DNA of 64,000 nucleotides from positions 2,046,001 through 2,110,000 of the forward strand of contig NZ_CP019236.1 of NCBI RefSeq assembly GCF_001955695.1, written 5' to 3'. The DNA is from Rhodoferax koreense. GTDB taxonomy: Bacteria; Pseudomonadota; Gammaproteobacteria; Burkholderiales; Burkholderiaceae_C. The notes under the pieces were generated by a model. It saw only the letters and a program-made list of their open reading frames with translations, was not told the origin of the DNA and ran no database searches. The position numbers and the translations under genes were made by a program. Numbering within the stretch: position 1 is the first letter of the stretch; each line of letters starts with the position of its first letter. Shown here in pieces: positions 44,333 through 51,457 of this stretch.

Positions 44333-46260
44333 CGCGCGATCGGCCCGAGGACCGGCGGGAAGTCGAAGGCTTTTGGCAGGCGGTGGATCTCGGCCGGCAG
44401 TGCCTGCTGGCTGGCCCTTATGTAGTCGTAGCGGTCGAGCGCCATGGCGTCGGCAGCGCTCTGGTCGACCATGACGACCGGGCGCAGGAACACGATCAGG
44501 TTGGTCTTCTTGCGTGAGCGGCTGATGCTGCGGAACAGGGCGCCGAGCACCGGCGCGTCGGCTACCCATGGCACCTGTGCGGCGCTGTCGCTGTAGCTGT
44601 CCTCGATCAGCCCACCGAGCACGATGATCTTGCCGTCGTTCACCATCACGGTGGATTCGATGGAGCGTTTGTTGGTGGTCGGACCGAGCGTGCTGTTCGT
44701 CGAGGCCACCGACGAGGATTCCTGGTAGATCGTCATGCGGATGCTGCCGCCTTCACCGATCTGCGGCTTGATGCGCAGCGTGATGCCGACGTCCTTGCGC
44801 TCCACGGTGGTGAAGGGGTTGCTGCTGCTCGTGCTGGTGTAGGAGCCTGTGATGAAGGGCACGTTCTGGCCGACGACGATCTTGGCCTCTTCGTTGTCCA
44901 GCGTGACGAGGTTGGCGGTGGACAGGATGTTGGTGCCCGATATCGCCTCCAACGCCTTGGCCACCGTGCCGAGCGTGAGGGTGGTGCTGCTGCTGATGTC
45001 GAAAATCTGCGACCACTGCACACCCAGGTCGACGCTGCGGCTCGCGTCCACTTCCACGACCAACGACTCCACGTAGAGCTGCGCCCGGCGCGAATCCAGT
45101 TGATCGATGATCTGGCGCATCTCACGGAAACGCGGCTCCGGCGCGCTGATGATCAACGAATTGCTCGCCGGATCGGCCTGGATGCCGCCGCCCGTCGATG
45201 GTTGCGCGCTCGCGGTGACTGGCGTCGTGGATTGGGTCGATTCCTTCACGGTCGAACTGGCGCTGCCGAGGCCGGCCGATGCACCGAGGCTGCTGGTTGC
45301 CGTCGACGTGGCGGCCGATGTGCCCGCGCTCGCCGTGTCCGAAGGAAATGCGGCGCGCAACACCTGGGCCATGCGTGCGGCATCGGTGTTCTTGAGATAC
45401 ACGACGCGCACATTGGCGCTGCCCCGCGGATGGTCGAGCTGGGCCACCAGCGCGCGTACGGAGGCGAGCTGCGCCGCGTTCGGCGCGCGCACCAGCAGGT
45501 TGTTGCCCTGGCTGTCGGCCACGATGGAAAGGCTGCTGCCCGATGCCGATGCCGAGGCCTGCTGCGCCGACCCAGCCGGCACGGCCGCCGCGGCCGCATT
45601 GCCCGCGGAGGTTTCCATGAGCCGCCGCACCGTGACCACCAGCTCGGCCGCGCTCGCATATTGCAGCGGCATGACTTCCACGTCGGTGGCGCTCGGCACA
45701 TCCAGCGCGGCGACGATGCTGCGCAGCCGTGACAGGTTGTTGGCATAGTCGGTCAGCACCAGCGCGTTGCTGCCGGCGTTCACGCTGATCACGTTGTTGG
45801 CGCTGATCAAGGGCCTGAGCACGCTCACCAGGTTGTTGGCGTTCTCATACCTGAGCTTGATGATCTCGGTGGCGATCCGGTCGCCGCGCAGGGCCACCGG
45901 GCCAACGTCGACCGAAGCGGACTGCAGCTTGCCGTCGGCCTCGGGCACGATCCTGTAGAGGCCGCCACTTTCGACCATGGTGTAGCCCTGCATGCGCAAG
46001 GCCCCAAGGAACTGGTCCCAGGCCATGGCGGGTGAAACCGGCGTGTCCGCATTCAGGGAAAGCGTGCCCTTGACGCGCGGATCGACCACGATGTTGCGCT
46101 GGGTCATCAGGCTCAGGCTGCGCGCGACGCCCTCGATGTCCGCATTCTGGAAATCGAGCGTGAAGGTGTTCGGGGTGGCAGCGATGGCCGACGAAGAGAG
46201 CAGGCCGCAGGTGCACAGCAGCGGCAGCACACACGCCGGCAGGCGGGATAGGGTTTTCAT
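44329..46260 (-). CDS. gspD: Type II secretion secretin GspD (isolated)
   Basis: A 643-residue secretin. Signal peptide, then N0 ([20 protein letters not shown]) and repeated N-domains with a Ser/Ala/Thr-rich low-complexity insert (about residues 305-350), then the C-terminal secretin core ending with [15 protein letters not shown]. It would form the outer-membrane pore of a type II secretion system. No other gsp gene lies within this window; upstream is the divergent cupin, so it is not part of a visible gsp operon. Confidence 0.92.
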   Translation of the reverse strand: MKTLSRLPACVLPLLCTCGLLSSSAIAATPNTFTLDFQNADIEGVARSLSLMTQRNIVVDPRVKGTLSLNADTPVSPAMAWDQFLGALRMQGYTMVESGGLYRIVPEADGKLQSASVDVGPVALRGDRIATEIIKLRYENANNLVSVLRPLISANNVISVNAGSNALVLTDYANNLSRLRSIVAALDVPSATDVEVMPLQYASAAELVVTVRRLMETSAGNAAAAAVPAGSAQQASASASGSSLSIVADSQGNNLLVRAPNAAQLASVRALVAQLDHPRGSANVRVVYLKNTDAARMAQVLRAAFPSDTASAGTSAATSTATSSLGASAGLGSASSTVKESTQSTTPVTASAQPSTGGGIQADPASNSLIISAPEPRFREMRQIIDQLDSRRAQLYVESLVVEVDASRSVDLGVQWSQIFDISSSTTLTLGTVAKALEAISGTNILSTANLVTLDNEEAKIVVGQNVPFITGSYTSTSSSNPFTTVERKDVGITLRIKPQIGEGGSIRMTIYQESSSVASTNSTLGPTTNKRSIESTVMVNDGKIIVLGGLIEDSYSDSAAQVPWVADAPVLGALFRSISRSRKKTNLIVFLRPVVMVDQSAADAMALDRYDYIRASQQALPAEIHRLPKAFDFPPVLGPIAR

Positions 46261-46381
46261 CAGGCGTTCGAGTTGGAAAGGAGCAGCTGTGGCCGCTGCC
46301 CGAGTCTGCCGGGTGCATGTGGCGCGCCGGTACCGGCTGTGTGTGGCTTGATGAAGAAGCGTGTGGCGATCCGCCGTGTTG

Positions 46382-46428
46382 TAACTGCCGGCCTAGGGGA
46401 ATCCCGGATATCCATTAGCCGGCAGTTA
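46382..46428. repeat. 11-bp inverted repeat in the gspD/cupin intergenic region
   Basis: TAACTGCCGGC (46382-46392) and GCCGGCAGTTA (46418-46428) are perfect inverted copies separated by 25 bp that include GGATATCC. Could be a hairpin or a widely spaced operator. It abuts the tandem IclR-like sites. Confidence 0.55.
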
Positions 46429-46461
46429 TCTACAATATGGACATCTATCCACAATATGGAC
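46428..46461. promoter_or_regulatory. Tandem IclR-type operator candidates
   Basis: ATCTACAATATGGAC (46428-46442) and ATCCACAATATGGAC (46447-46461) are direct repeats with one mismatch and a 19-bp period. Each holds a TCCA/TGGA-like inverted pair around CAATA, in the style of IclR-family sites. They sit just before the cupin start at 46479, and an IclR gene closes the same cluster. Assignment to that regulator is inference. Confidence 0.6.
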
Positions 46462-46478
46462 GCAAGACGCGACGCAAG

Positions 46479-47006
46479 ATGCCTGTAGACCGAGCCGACC
46501 CGGAACCGATGACGCCTTACCAGTACCCCAACCCGAAGGACGCGTTGCCGGAGATCGTGGTGCAGCACGCCATTCCGCAGGACGAGCGGCTGTGGGTGCC
46601 GCAGGCCGAAAACGTGTGGTTTCGCCCGCTGTGCCTGAACGCGAGCCAGGGCTACTGGATGAACCTGTTGCGGGTGCGCAAGTCGGGCGTGCTGAGCCGG
46701 CACCGCCATCCGCAGGCCGTGCATGGCTTCGTGCTCAAGGGCCGCTGGCGTTACCTGGAACACGACTGGGAGGCCACGGAAGGCAGCTACGTGTTCGAGC
46801 CGCCGGGCGAGACCCACACGCTCTACGTGCCGGAAGACGTGACGGAAATGATCACCTACTTCCAGGTCAACGGGGTCATGTACTACACCGATCCGTACGG
46901 CAAGGGCATGGGTTACGAGGACGTGTTCACCAAGATCGAGATGTGCAACAAGCATTTCGAGGCGGTCGGCCTCGGCGCCGAATACACCAAGCAATTCATC
47001 CGCTGA
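46479..47006 (+). CDS. Cupin-fold dioxygenase-like protein
   Basis: A 175-residue cupin resembling 2,4'-dihydroxyacetophenone dioxygenase-like proteins. Metal ligands: SRHRHPQAVHGFVLKGRW (H-x-H then His) and PPGETHTLYV. First gene of a cluster with two SDRs, a Bug-type binding protein and an IclR regulator. Start at 46479 or 46509; neither has a strong ribosome site. Substrate uncertain. Confidence 0.82.
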   Translation: MPVDRADPEPMTPYQYPNPKDALPEIVVQHAIPQDERLWVPQAENVWFRPLCLNASQGYWMNLLRVRKSGVLSRHRHPQAVHGFVLKGRWRYLEHDWEATEGSYVFEPPGETHTLYVPEDVTEMITYFQVNGVMYYTDPYGKGMGYEDVFTKIEMCNKHFEAVGLGAEYTKQFIR

Positions 47007-47013
47007 ACGCGCC

Positions 47014-47745
47014 ATGGCTTTTGGTAAAGCGCAATACGATTTCTCGGGCCGCATCGCGGTCGTCACTGGCGGTGCCAGCGGCATCGGCGCCGAGACCGCC
47101 CAACTGCTGCGCAGCTTCGGTGCCACCGTGGTCGTCTGGGACATGTCGGTCGCAGGGTCGGCCGAAGGCGACCTGCAGGTCGACGTGGCCGACCGCGCGG
47201 CCGTGGCCCGCGCCGCGCAGCAGACGACTGAGCGATGGGGCCGCATCGACATGCTGGTGCACAGCGCCGGCTTCACCGGCCCGACCATGGCGCTGGACCA
47301 GTTCGATCCCGAGGTGTGGCACCGCGTGGTGGATGTGAATCTGGGCGGCACCTTCAACGTCTGCCATGCCGTCGTGCCCTTGATGCGCCAGGCGGGGCAG
47401 GGCCGCATCGTCAACATCGCCTCGCTGGCCGGCAAGGAGGGCACGCCCAACGCTTCGGCCTATAGCGCGGCCAAGGCCGGTGTGCTGGCCTTGACCAAAT
47501 CACTTGGCAAGGAACTCGCCAACACCGGCATCCGGGTCAATGCGATTGCGCCGGCCGCGGTGCGCACCGCCATCCTCGACCAGATGGCGCCGGCGCATGT
47601 GCAGACCATGATCGACAAAAGCCCGATGCAGCGCCTGGGCGAGCCGTCCGAGGTCGCCGAAATGGTGGCCTGGCTGTGCTCTGGCTCGTGCAGCTTCAAC
47701 ACCGGCGCCGTGTTCGACCTGTCTGGCGGCCGCGCTACCTACTGA
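47014..47745 (+). CDS. Short-chain dehydrogenase/reductase
   Basis: A 243-residue SDR. NAD(P) site VTGGASGIGAETAQLLR, a shortened middle with VHSAG in place of NNAG, and catalytic YSAAKAGVLAL. It starts 7 bp after the cupin gene. Forms a pathway with a second SDR further down. Substrate unknown, likely a hydroxy acid or sugar derivative. Confidence 0.92.
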   Translation: MAFGKAQYDFSGRIAVVTGGASGIGAETAQLLRSFGATVVVWDMSVAGSAEGDLQVDVADRAAVARAAQQTTERWGRIDMLVHSAGFTGPTMALDQFDPEVWHRVVDVNLGGTFNVCHAVVPLMRQAGQGRIVNIASLAGKEGTPNASAYSAAKAGVLALTKSLGKELANTGIRVNAIAPAAVRTAILDQMAPAHVQTMIDKSPMQRLGEPSEVAEMVAWLCSGSCSFNTGAVFDLSGGRATY

Positions 47746-47785
47746 TTCCCCCTGTTCACCCCTCAACCCACGGAGACCGAAAACA

Positions 47786-48754
47786 ATGTCTATCCACACC
47801 ACCCGCCGCGGCCTGACCGCCCTGGCCGCCTTGCTGCTGCTGGGCGCCGGCGTCGCGCACGCCGAGGCCGAATTTCCGAGCAAACCGATCGAACTCATCG
47901 TGCCGTTCCAGCCCGGCGGCGGCACCGACGCCCTGGCGCGCTCGTTCGCCGATGCCACGCGCAAACACATGTCGCAGAGCATGATCGTCAACAACAAGGC
48001 CGGCGCGAGCGGCGCCGTCGGCTGGCAATACGTGATGAACGCCAAGCCCGACGGCTACACCCTGGCCGTGGTCACGGTGGAACTGACCACGCTGCCGCAC
48101 ATGGGCATCGGCAAGTTTACCTATGCCGACCTGCAACCCATCGCCCAGCTCAACGCCGACCAGGCCGCCATCACCGTGCGTGCCGAAGCGCCGTGGAACA
48201 CCATCGAGGAATACCTGGCCGCGGCCAAGAAGGAGCCGGGCAAGCTCAGCGTGGGCAATGCGGGCAACGGCTCCATCTGGCATCTGGCGGCCACCGCGCT
48301 CGAAGACAAGACGGGTGCCAAGTTCAACCATGTGCCGTTCCAGGGCGCGGGCCCGGCCGTGCTGGCGCTGCTCGGCGGCCATATCGACGCGGTGGCGGTC
48401 AGCCCGGCCGAAGTCACCACCTACGTGGCCGCCGGCAAGCTCAAGATGTTGGCGGTCATGGCCGACCAGCGCGTCAAGGGCTTCGACAAGGTGCCGACGC
48501 TGAAGGAGCGCAACATCGACCTGACCATCGGCACCTGGCGCGGCATCGCGGCACCGAAGGGCACGCCGCCCGAAGTCGTGGCCTTCCTGAAGAAGCTGGC
48601 GCGCGACGCCTCGAACGAACCGGCCTTCCGCGAGACGCTGGACAAGCAGAACCTGGGATTCGTTTATGCGGACGACGTAGGCTTCAAGGCCGTGATGGCC
48701 AAGGATGACGCGTATTTCAAGACGCTGATCACCAAACTCGGCATCAAGAACTGA
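47786..48754 (+). CDS. Bug/TctC-type solute-binding protein
   Basis: A 322-residue tripartite tricarboxylate transporter binding protein. Sec signal (LTALAALLLLGAGVAHAEA), then FPSKPIELIVPFQPGGGTDA, the Bug signature. Located in the second catabolic cluster; no TctAB genes in the window. It probably binds the acid that the flanking dehydrogenases process. Confidence 0.93.
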   Translation: MSIHTTRRGLTALAALLLLGAGVAHAEAEFPSKPIELIVPFQPGGGTDALARSFADATRKHMSQSMIVNNKAGASGAVGWQYVMNAKPDGYTLAVVTVELTTLPHMGIGKFTYADLQPIAQLNADQAAITVRAEAPWNTIEEYLAAAKKEPGKLSVGNAGNGSIWHLAATALEDKTGAKFNHVPFQGAGPAVLALLGGHIDAVAVSPAEVTTYVAAGKLKMLAVMADQRVKGFDKVPTLKERNIDLTIGTWRGIAAPKGTPPEVVAFLKKLARDASNEPAFRETLDKQNLGFVYADDVGFKAVMAKDDAYFKTLITKLGIKN

Positions 48755-48786
48755 CCTTGCCTCCAAGCGACCGGAGCCGCCGGTTC

Positions 48787-48934
48787 CCGTCCGAACTGAG
48801 CCACCCACCCCCGTTCGGGCTGAGCCACCCGCCCCGTTCGGGCTGACCCATCCACCCCGTTCGGGCTGAGCTTGTCGAAGCCTGGCCTGGGCCGTGTCCG
48901 GCATCAAGCCCTTCGACAGGCTCAGGGCGAACGG
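48787..48934. repeat. Dispersed GTTCGGGCTGAG repeat: tandem units plus inverted copy
   Basis: Three partial units with 23-24 bp period (CCGTTCGGGCTGAGCCACCC-like, starting 48787, 48811, 48834) lead into a full copy CCGTTCGGGCTGAGCTTGTC (48857-48880). After a 29-bp loop its inverted copy follows (48910-48934, ending in GGGCGAACGG). This resembles a well-known type of Comamonadaceae intergenic palindrome. It lies between the Bug gene and the second SDR. Confidence 0.75.
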
Positions 48935-48967
48935 AGGGGTGGAGCCTATGAAAAAATGGAAACTCGA

Positions 48968-49687
48968 ATGACCTACCAACCCGGACTCTTCAACGGCAAG
49001 CGCGCGCTCGTGGCCGGTGCCACGCAGGGCATTGGCGCCGTCATCGCCAACCACCTTGCCGCGCTCGGGGCCGATGTCGTCGCGCTCGGGCTCGGTGCTG
49101 GCGACGGCACGCTGGATGCGGCCGTGAAGGTCAAGCAGACCGATGTCACCTCGAAGCAGAGCCTGGCCGACGCGCTGGCCGACATCCCCGAGCTCGACAT
49201 CGTCTTCAACTGCGCCGGCATCATCAAGCGCGGCGCCGAACACGACCTTGAGGTGTTCGAGCAGGTGCTGGCGGTGAACCTCACCGGCACCATGCGTGTG
49301 TGCACGGCGACGCGTGAGAAGCTCAAGGCGCGGCGCGGCTGCATCGTGAACACGGCTTCGATGCTGAGCTTCTTCGGCGGCGGCCTGGTGCCGGGCTATG
49401 CGGCCAGCAAGGGCGGCGTGGCGCAGCTCACCAAGTCGCTGGCCATCGCCTATGCGGCCGACGGCATTCGTGTCAACGCGGTGGCGCCGGGCTGGATCGC
49501 CACGCCGCTGACCCGGGCGCTGCAGGACGATCCGGCGCGCGCCGGCCCGATCCTGGCGCGCACCCCGCTGGGCCGCTGGGGCACGCCCGACGACGTGGCG
49601 CGTGCAGCGGTGTTCCTGTGCACGCCGGCGGCGGCGTTCATGACCGGCGTGATCCTGCCGGTAGACGGCGGCTACATGGTTTCCTGA
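48968..49687 (+). CDS. Short-chain dehydrogenase/reductase
   Basis: A 239-residue SDR. NAD(P) site VAGATQGIGAVIANHLA, FNCAGIIKRG, catalytic YAASKGGVAQL, with LPVDGGYMVS at the end, a typical SDR tail. The frame is open back into the repeat element, but MTYQPGLF at 48968 is the true start. Follows the Bug gene across a 213-bp region occupied by the repeat. Confidence 0.92.
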   Translation: MTYQPGLFNGKRALVAGATQGIGAVIANHLAALGADVVALGLGAGDGTLDAAVKVKQTDVTSKQSLADALADIPELDIVFNCAGIIKRGAEHDLEVFEQVLAVNLTGTMRVCTATREKLKARRGCIVNTASMLSFFGGGLVPGYAASKGGVAQLTKSLAIAYAADGIRVNAVAPGWIATPLTRALQDDPARAGPILARTPLGRWGTPDDVARAAVFLCTPAAAFMTGVILPVDGGYMVS

Positions 49688-49737
49688 CGGTCAGCGACGC
49701 GGATAATCGGAAGCTCCGCTCCGCCGTTCTTCCATCG

Positions 49738-50586
49738 ATGACCTCACCATTTCAGCAGCCCGACGATTCCGATAGTTGCGTCCCGCAGGCGCAGGTCGCC
49801 GGTACGGCCTCGTTCTCGAAGTTCATGCACGTGCTGCAGCTGGTGGCCGACTGGAACGATGCCGACGAGGCGCTCAACGTCACCGCGCTGATGCGTGCCA
49901 GCGGCTACCCGCGCCCGACGGTGCACCGCATCGTGGCGGGCCTCGTCGCCGAGCGGCTGCTGGTGGAGGTGCCGCGCAGCAACACGCTGGCGCTCGGCCC
50001 GCGGCTGATCCAGCTGGCCAGCCGCAGCTGGGGTCGGTCCGAACTGCGCCTGGCTGCGGTGGACGAGCTCAAGCGCCTGCGCGACATTACCGGTGAAACG
50101 GTGCACTTGGCGGTGCCCAACGGCCGCAGCATGGTCTACATCGAAAAACTGGAAAGCCCGAGCGCGGTGCGCATGGCGTCGCGCATCGGCACCAGCGTGT
50201 CCCTGCATGCCACGTCGGTCGGCAAGGCCTATCTGGCCGCGCTTGAAACCCCGGCGCTCGAGCCGCTGCTCAAAGGCCTGCCGCTGCCGCGCTACACGCC
50301 GAACACGTCGACCAGCCTGGCCGCGCTGCGCACGCAACTCGAGGCCACGCGTGCACGGGGCTGGTCGGTGGACAACGAGGAAAACGAGGCCGGCATCTTC
50401 TGCTTCGGCGCGGTGATCCGCGGCCATCGCGGCGCGCCGGTGGCGGCCATCAGCGTCAGCACCCTGATCTTCCGCCAGAAGGACAACCCCGAACAGGCCT
50501 ACGTGGCGCCGCTGCTCGAGGCCTGTGCCGCGATTTCGGCGCGCATCGCCGAGACACCTTCGCTGTCGGCCGCCGACATGTTGTGA
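49738..50586 (+). CDS. IclR-family transcriptional regulator
   Basis: A 282-residue IclR protein. N-terminal winged helix (about 25-85, with LNVTALMRASGYPRPTVHRI) and C-terminal GAF-like ligand domain (GTSVSLHATSVGKAYLAALE). It ends the second catabolic cluster and probably regulates it through the tandem sites before the cupin gene. The effector is likely the substrate acid. Confidence 0.93.
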   Translation: MTSPFQQPDDSDSCVPQAQVAGTASFSKFMHVLQLVADWNDADEALNVTALMRASGYPRPTVHRIVAGLVAERLLVEVPRSNTLALGPRLIQLASRSWGRSELRLAAVDELKRLRDITGETVHLAVPNGRSMVYIEKLESPSAVRMASRIGTSVSLHATSVGKAYLAALETPALEPLLKGLPLPRYTPNTSTSLAALRTQLEATRARGWSVDNEENEAGIFCFGAVIRGHRGAPVAAISVSTLIFRQKDNPEQAYVAPLLEACAAISARIAETPSLSAADML

Positions 50587-50593
50587 AAGCGGG

Positions 50594-51421
50594 CTAGATC
50601 AGCCGCTCCTGCGGCGTGGTGATCTTGCGCAGGGGCTTGCCGCGGCCGGACTCGACCATCAGCGGGATGTCGGTCGGGCCGTCCTTCCATTGCGGGTGTT
50701 CGATGCTGTCGAAGACTTCGCGCAGCTTCTGGCCCCAGCTGCTGTGCAGCATGCGGAAGTACGGGTTGTGTTCGTCGATGCAGACCACCTTGTCGGTCTG
50801 AAACTGGTCGACCTCGTAGACCACCAGGTCTAGCGGCAGGCCGACCGACAGGTTGGACTTGAGCGTGGAATCCATCGACACCAGTGCGCATTTGGCGGCT
50901 TCGTCGAGCGGCGTGTCGGGGCTGATCACGCGGTCGAGCACGGGTTTGCCGTATTTGGACTCGCCGACCTGGAAATACGGCGTCTCGGGCGTGGCTTCGA
51001 TGAAGTTGCCGGCCGAATACACCTGGAACAGGCGCATGCCTTCGCCCTTGATCTGGCCGCCGAAGATCAGCGAGACGTTGAAGTCCACGCCCGCGGCCTT
51101 GAGCGAGGCGGCGTCGCGGTCGTGCACGTGCCGCACGGCGGCGCCGAGCACACGCGCGGCGTCGAACATGCTCTTGGCGTTCCAGATGGTGATCGGCGGG
51201 CTGTCCTCGTGTTCCTTCAGCTGCTCGACCTGCAGGATCTCGCGCACCGACTGCGAAATGCTGAGGTTGCCCGCCGACAGCAGCACCATGAAGCGGTCAT
51301 CGGGCTTCTCGTAGACGATCATCTTGCGGAAGGTGCTGATCTGGTCGAGGCCGGCGTTGGTGCGGGAGTCGGACAGGAAGACCAGTCCGGCATTGAGTTT
51401 GATGGCGACGCAGTAGGTCAT
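50594..51421 (-). CDS. Anbu proteasome-type peptidase
   Basis: A 275-residue protein of the Anbu group, an ancestral-type 20S proteasome homologue. MTYCVAIKLNAGLVFLSDSR gives the N-terminal Thr after Met removal and a catalytic Asp/Ser environment, and the later block LIFGGQIKGEGMRLFQVYSA fits. Anbu usually sits in an operon with an ATP-grasp protein, an alpha-E protein and a transglutaminase-like protein; none is here. It follows mutS on the same strand with a 36-bp gap, so it may share the transcript. Confidence 0.9.
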   Translation of the reverse strand: MTYCVAIKLNAGLVFLSDSRTNAGLDQISTFRKMIVYEKPDDRFMVLLSAGNLSISQSVREILQVEQLKEHEDSPPITIWNAKSMFDAARVLGAAVRHVHDRDAASLKAAGVDFNVSLIFGGQIKGEGMRLFQVYSAGNFIEATPETPYFQVGESKYGKPVLDRVISPDTPLDEAAKCALVSMDSTLKSNLSVGLPLDLVVYEVDQFQTDKVVCIDEHNPYFRMLHSSWGQKLREVFDSIEHPQWKDGPTDIPLMVESGRGKPLRKITTPQERLI

Positions 51422-51457
51422 GGGGCGGTCTCTGGAGAGGGGTCGTGTCGGATGGGA

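Noticed and set aside
48787..48880. Short repeats with 23-24 bp period that resemble a mini-CRISPR
   Set aside because: Units are directly adjacent without unique spacers, differ in sequence, and end in an inverted copy; no cas genes are present. It is a palindromic dispersed element.
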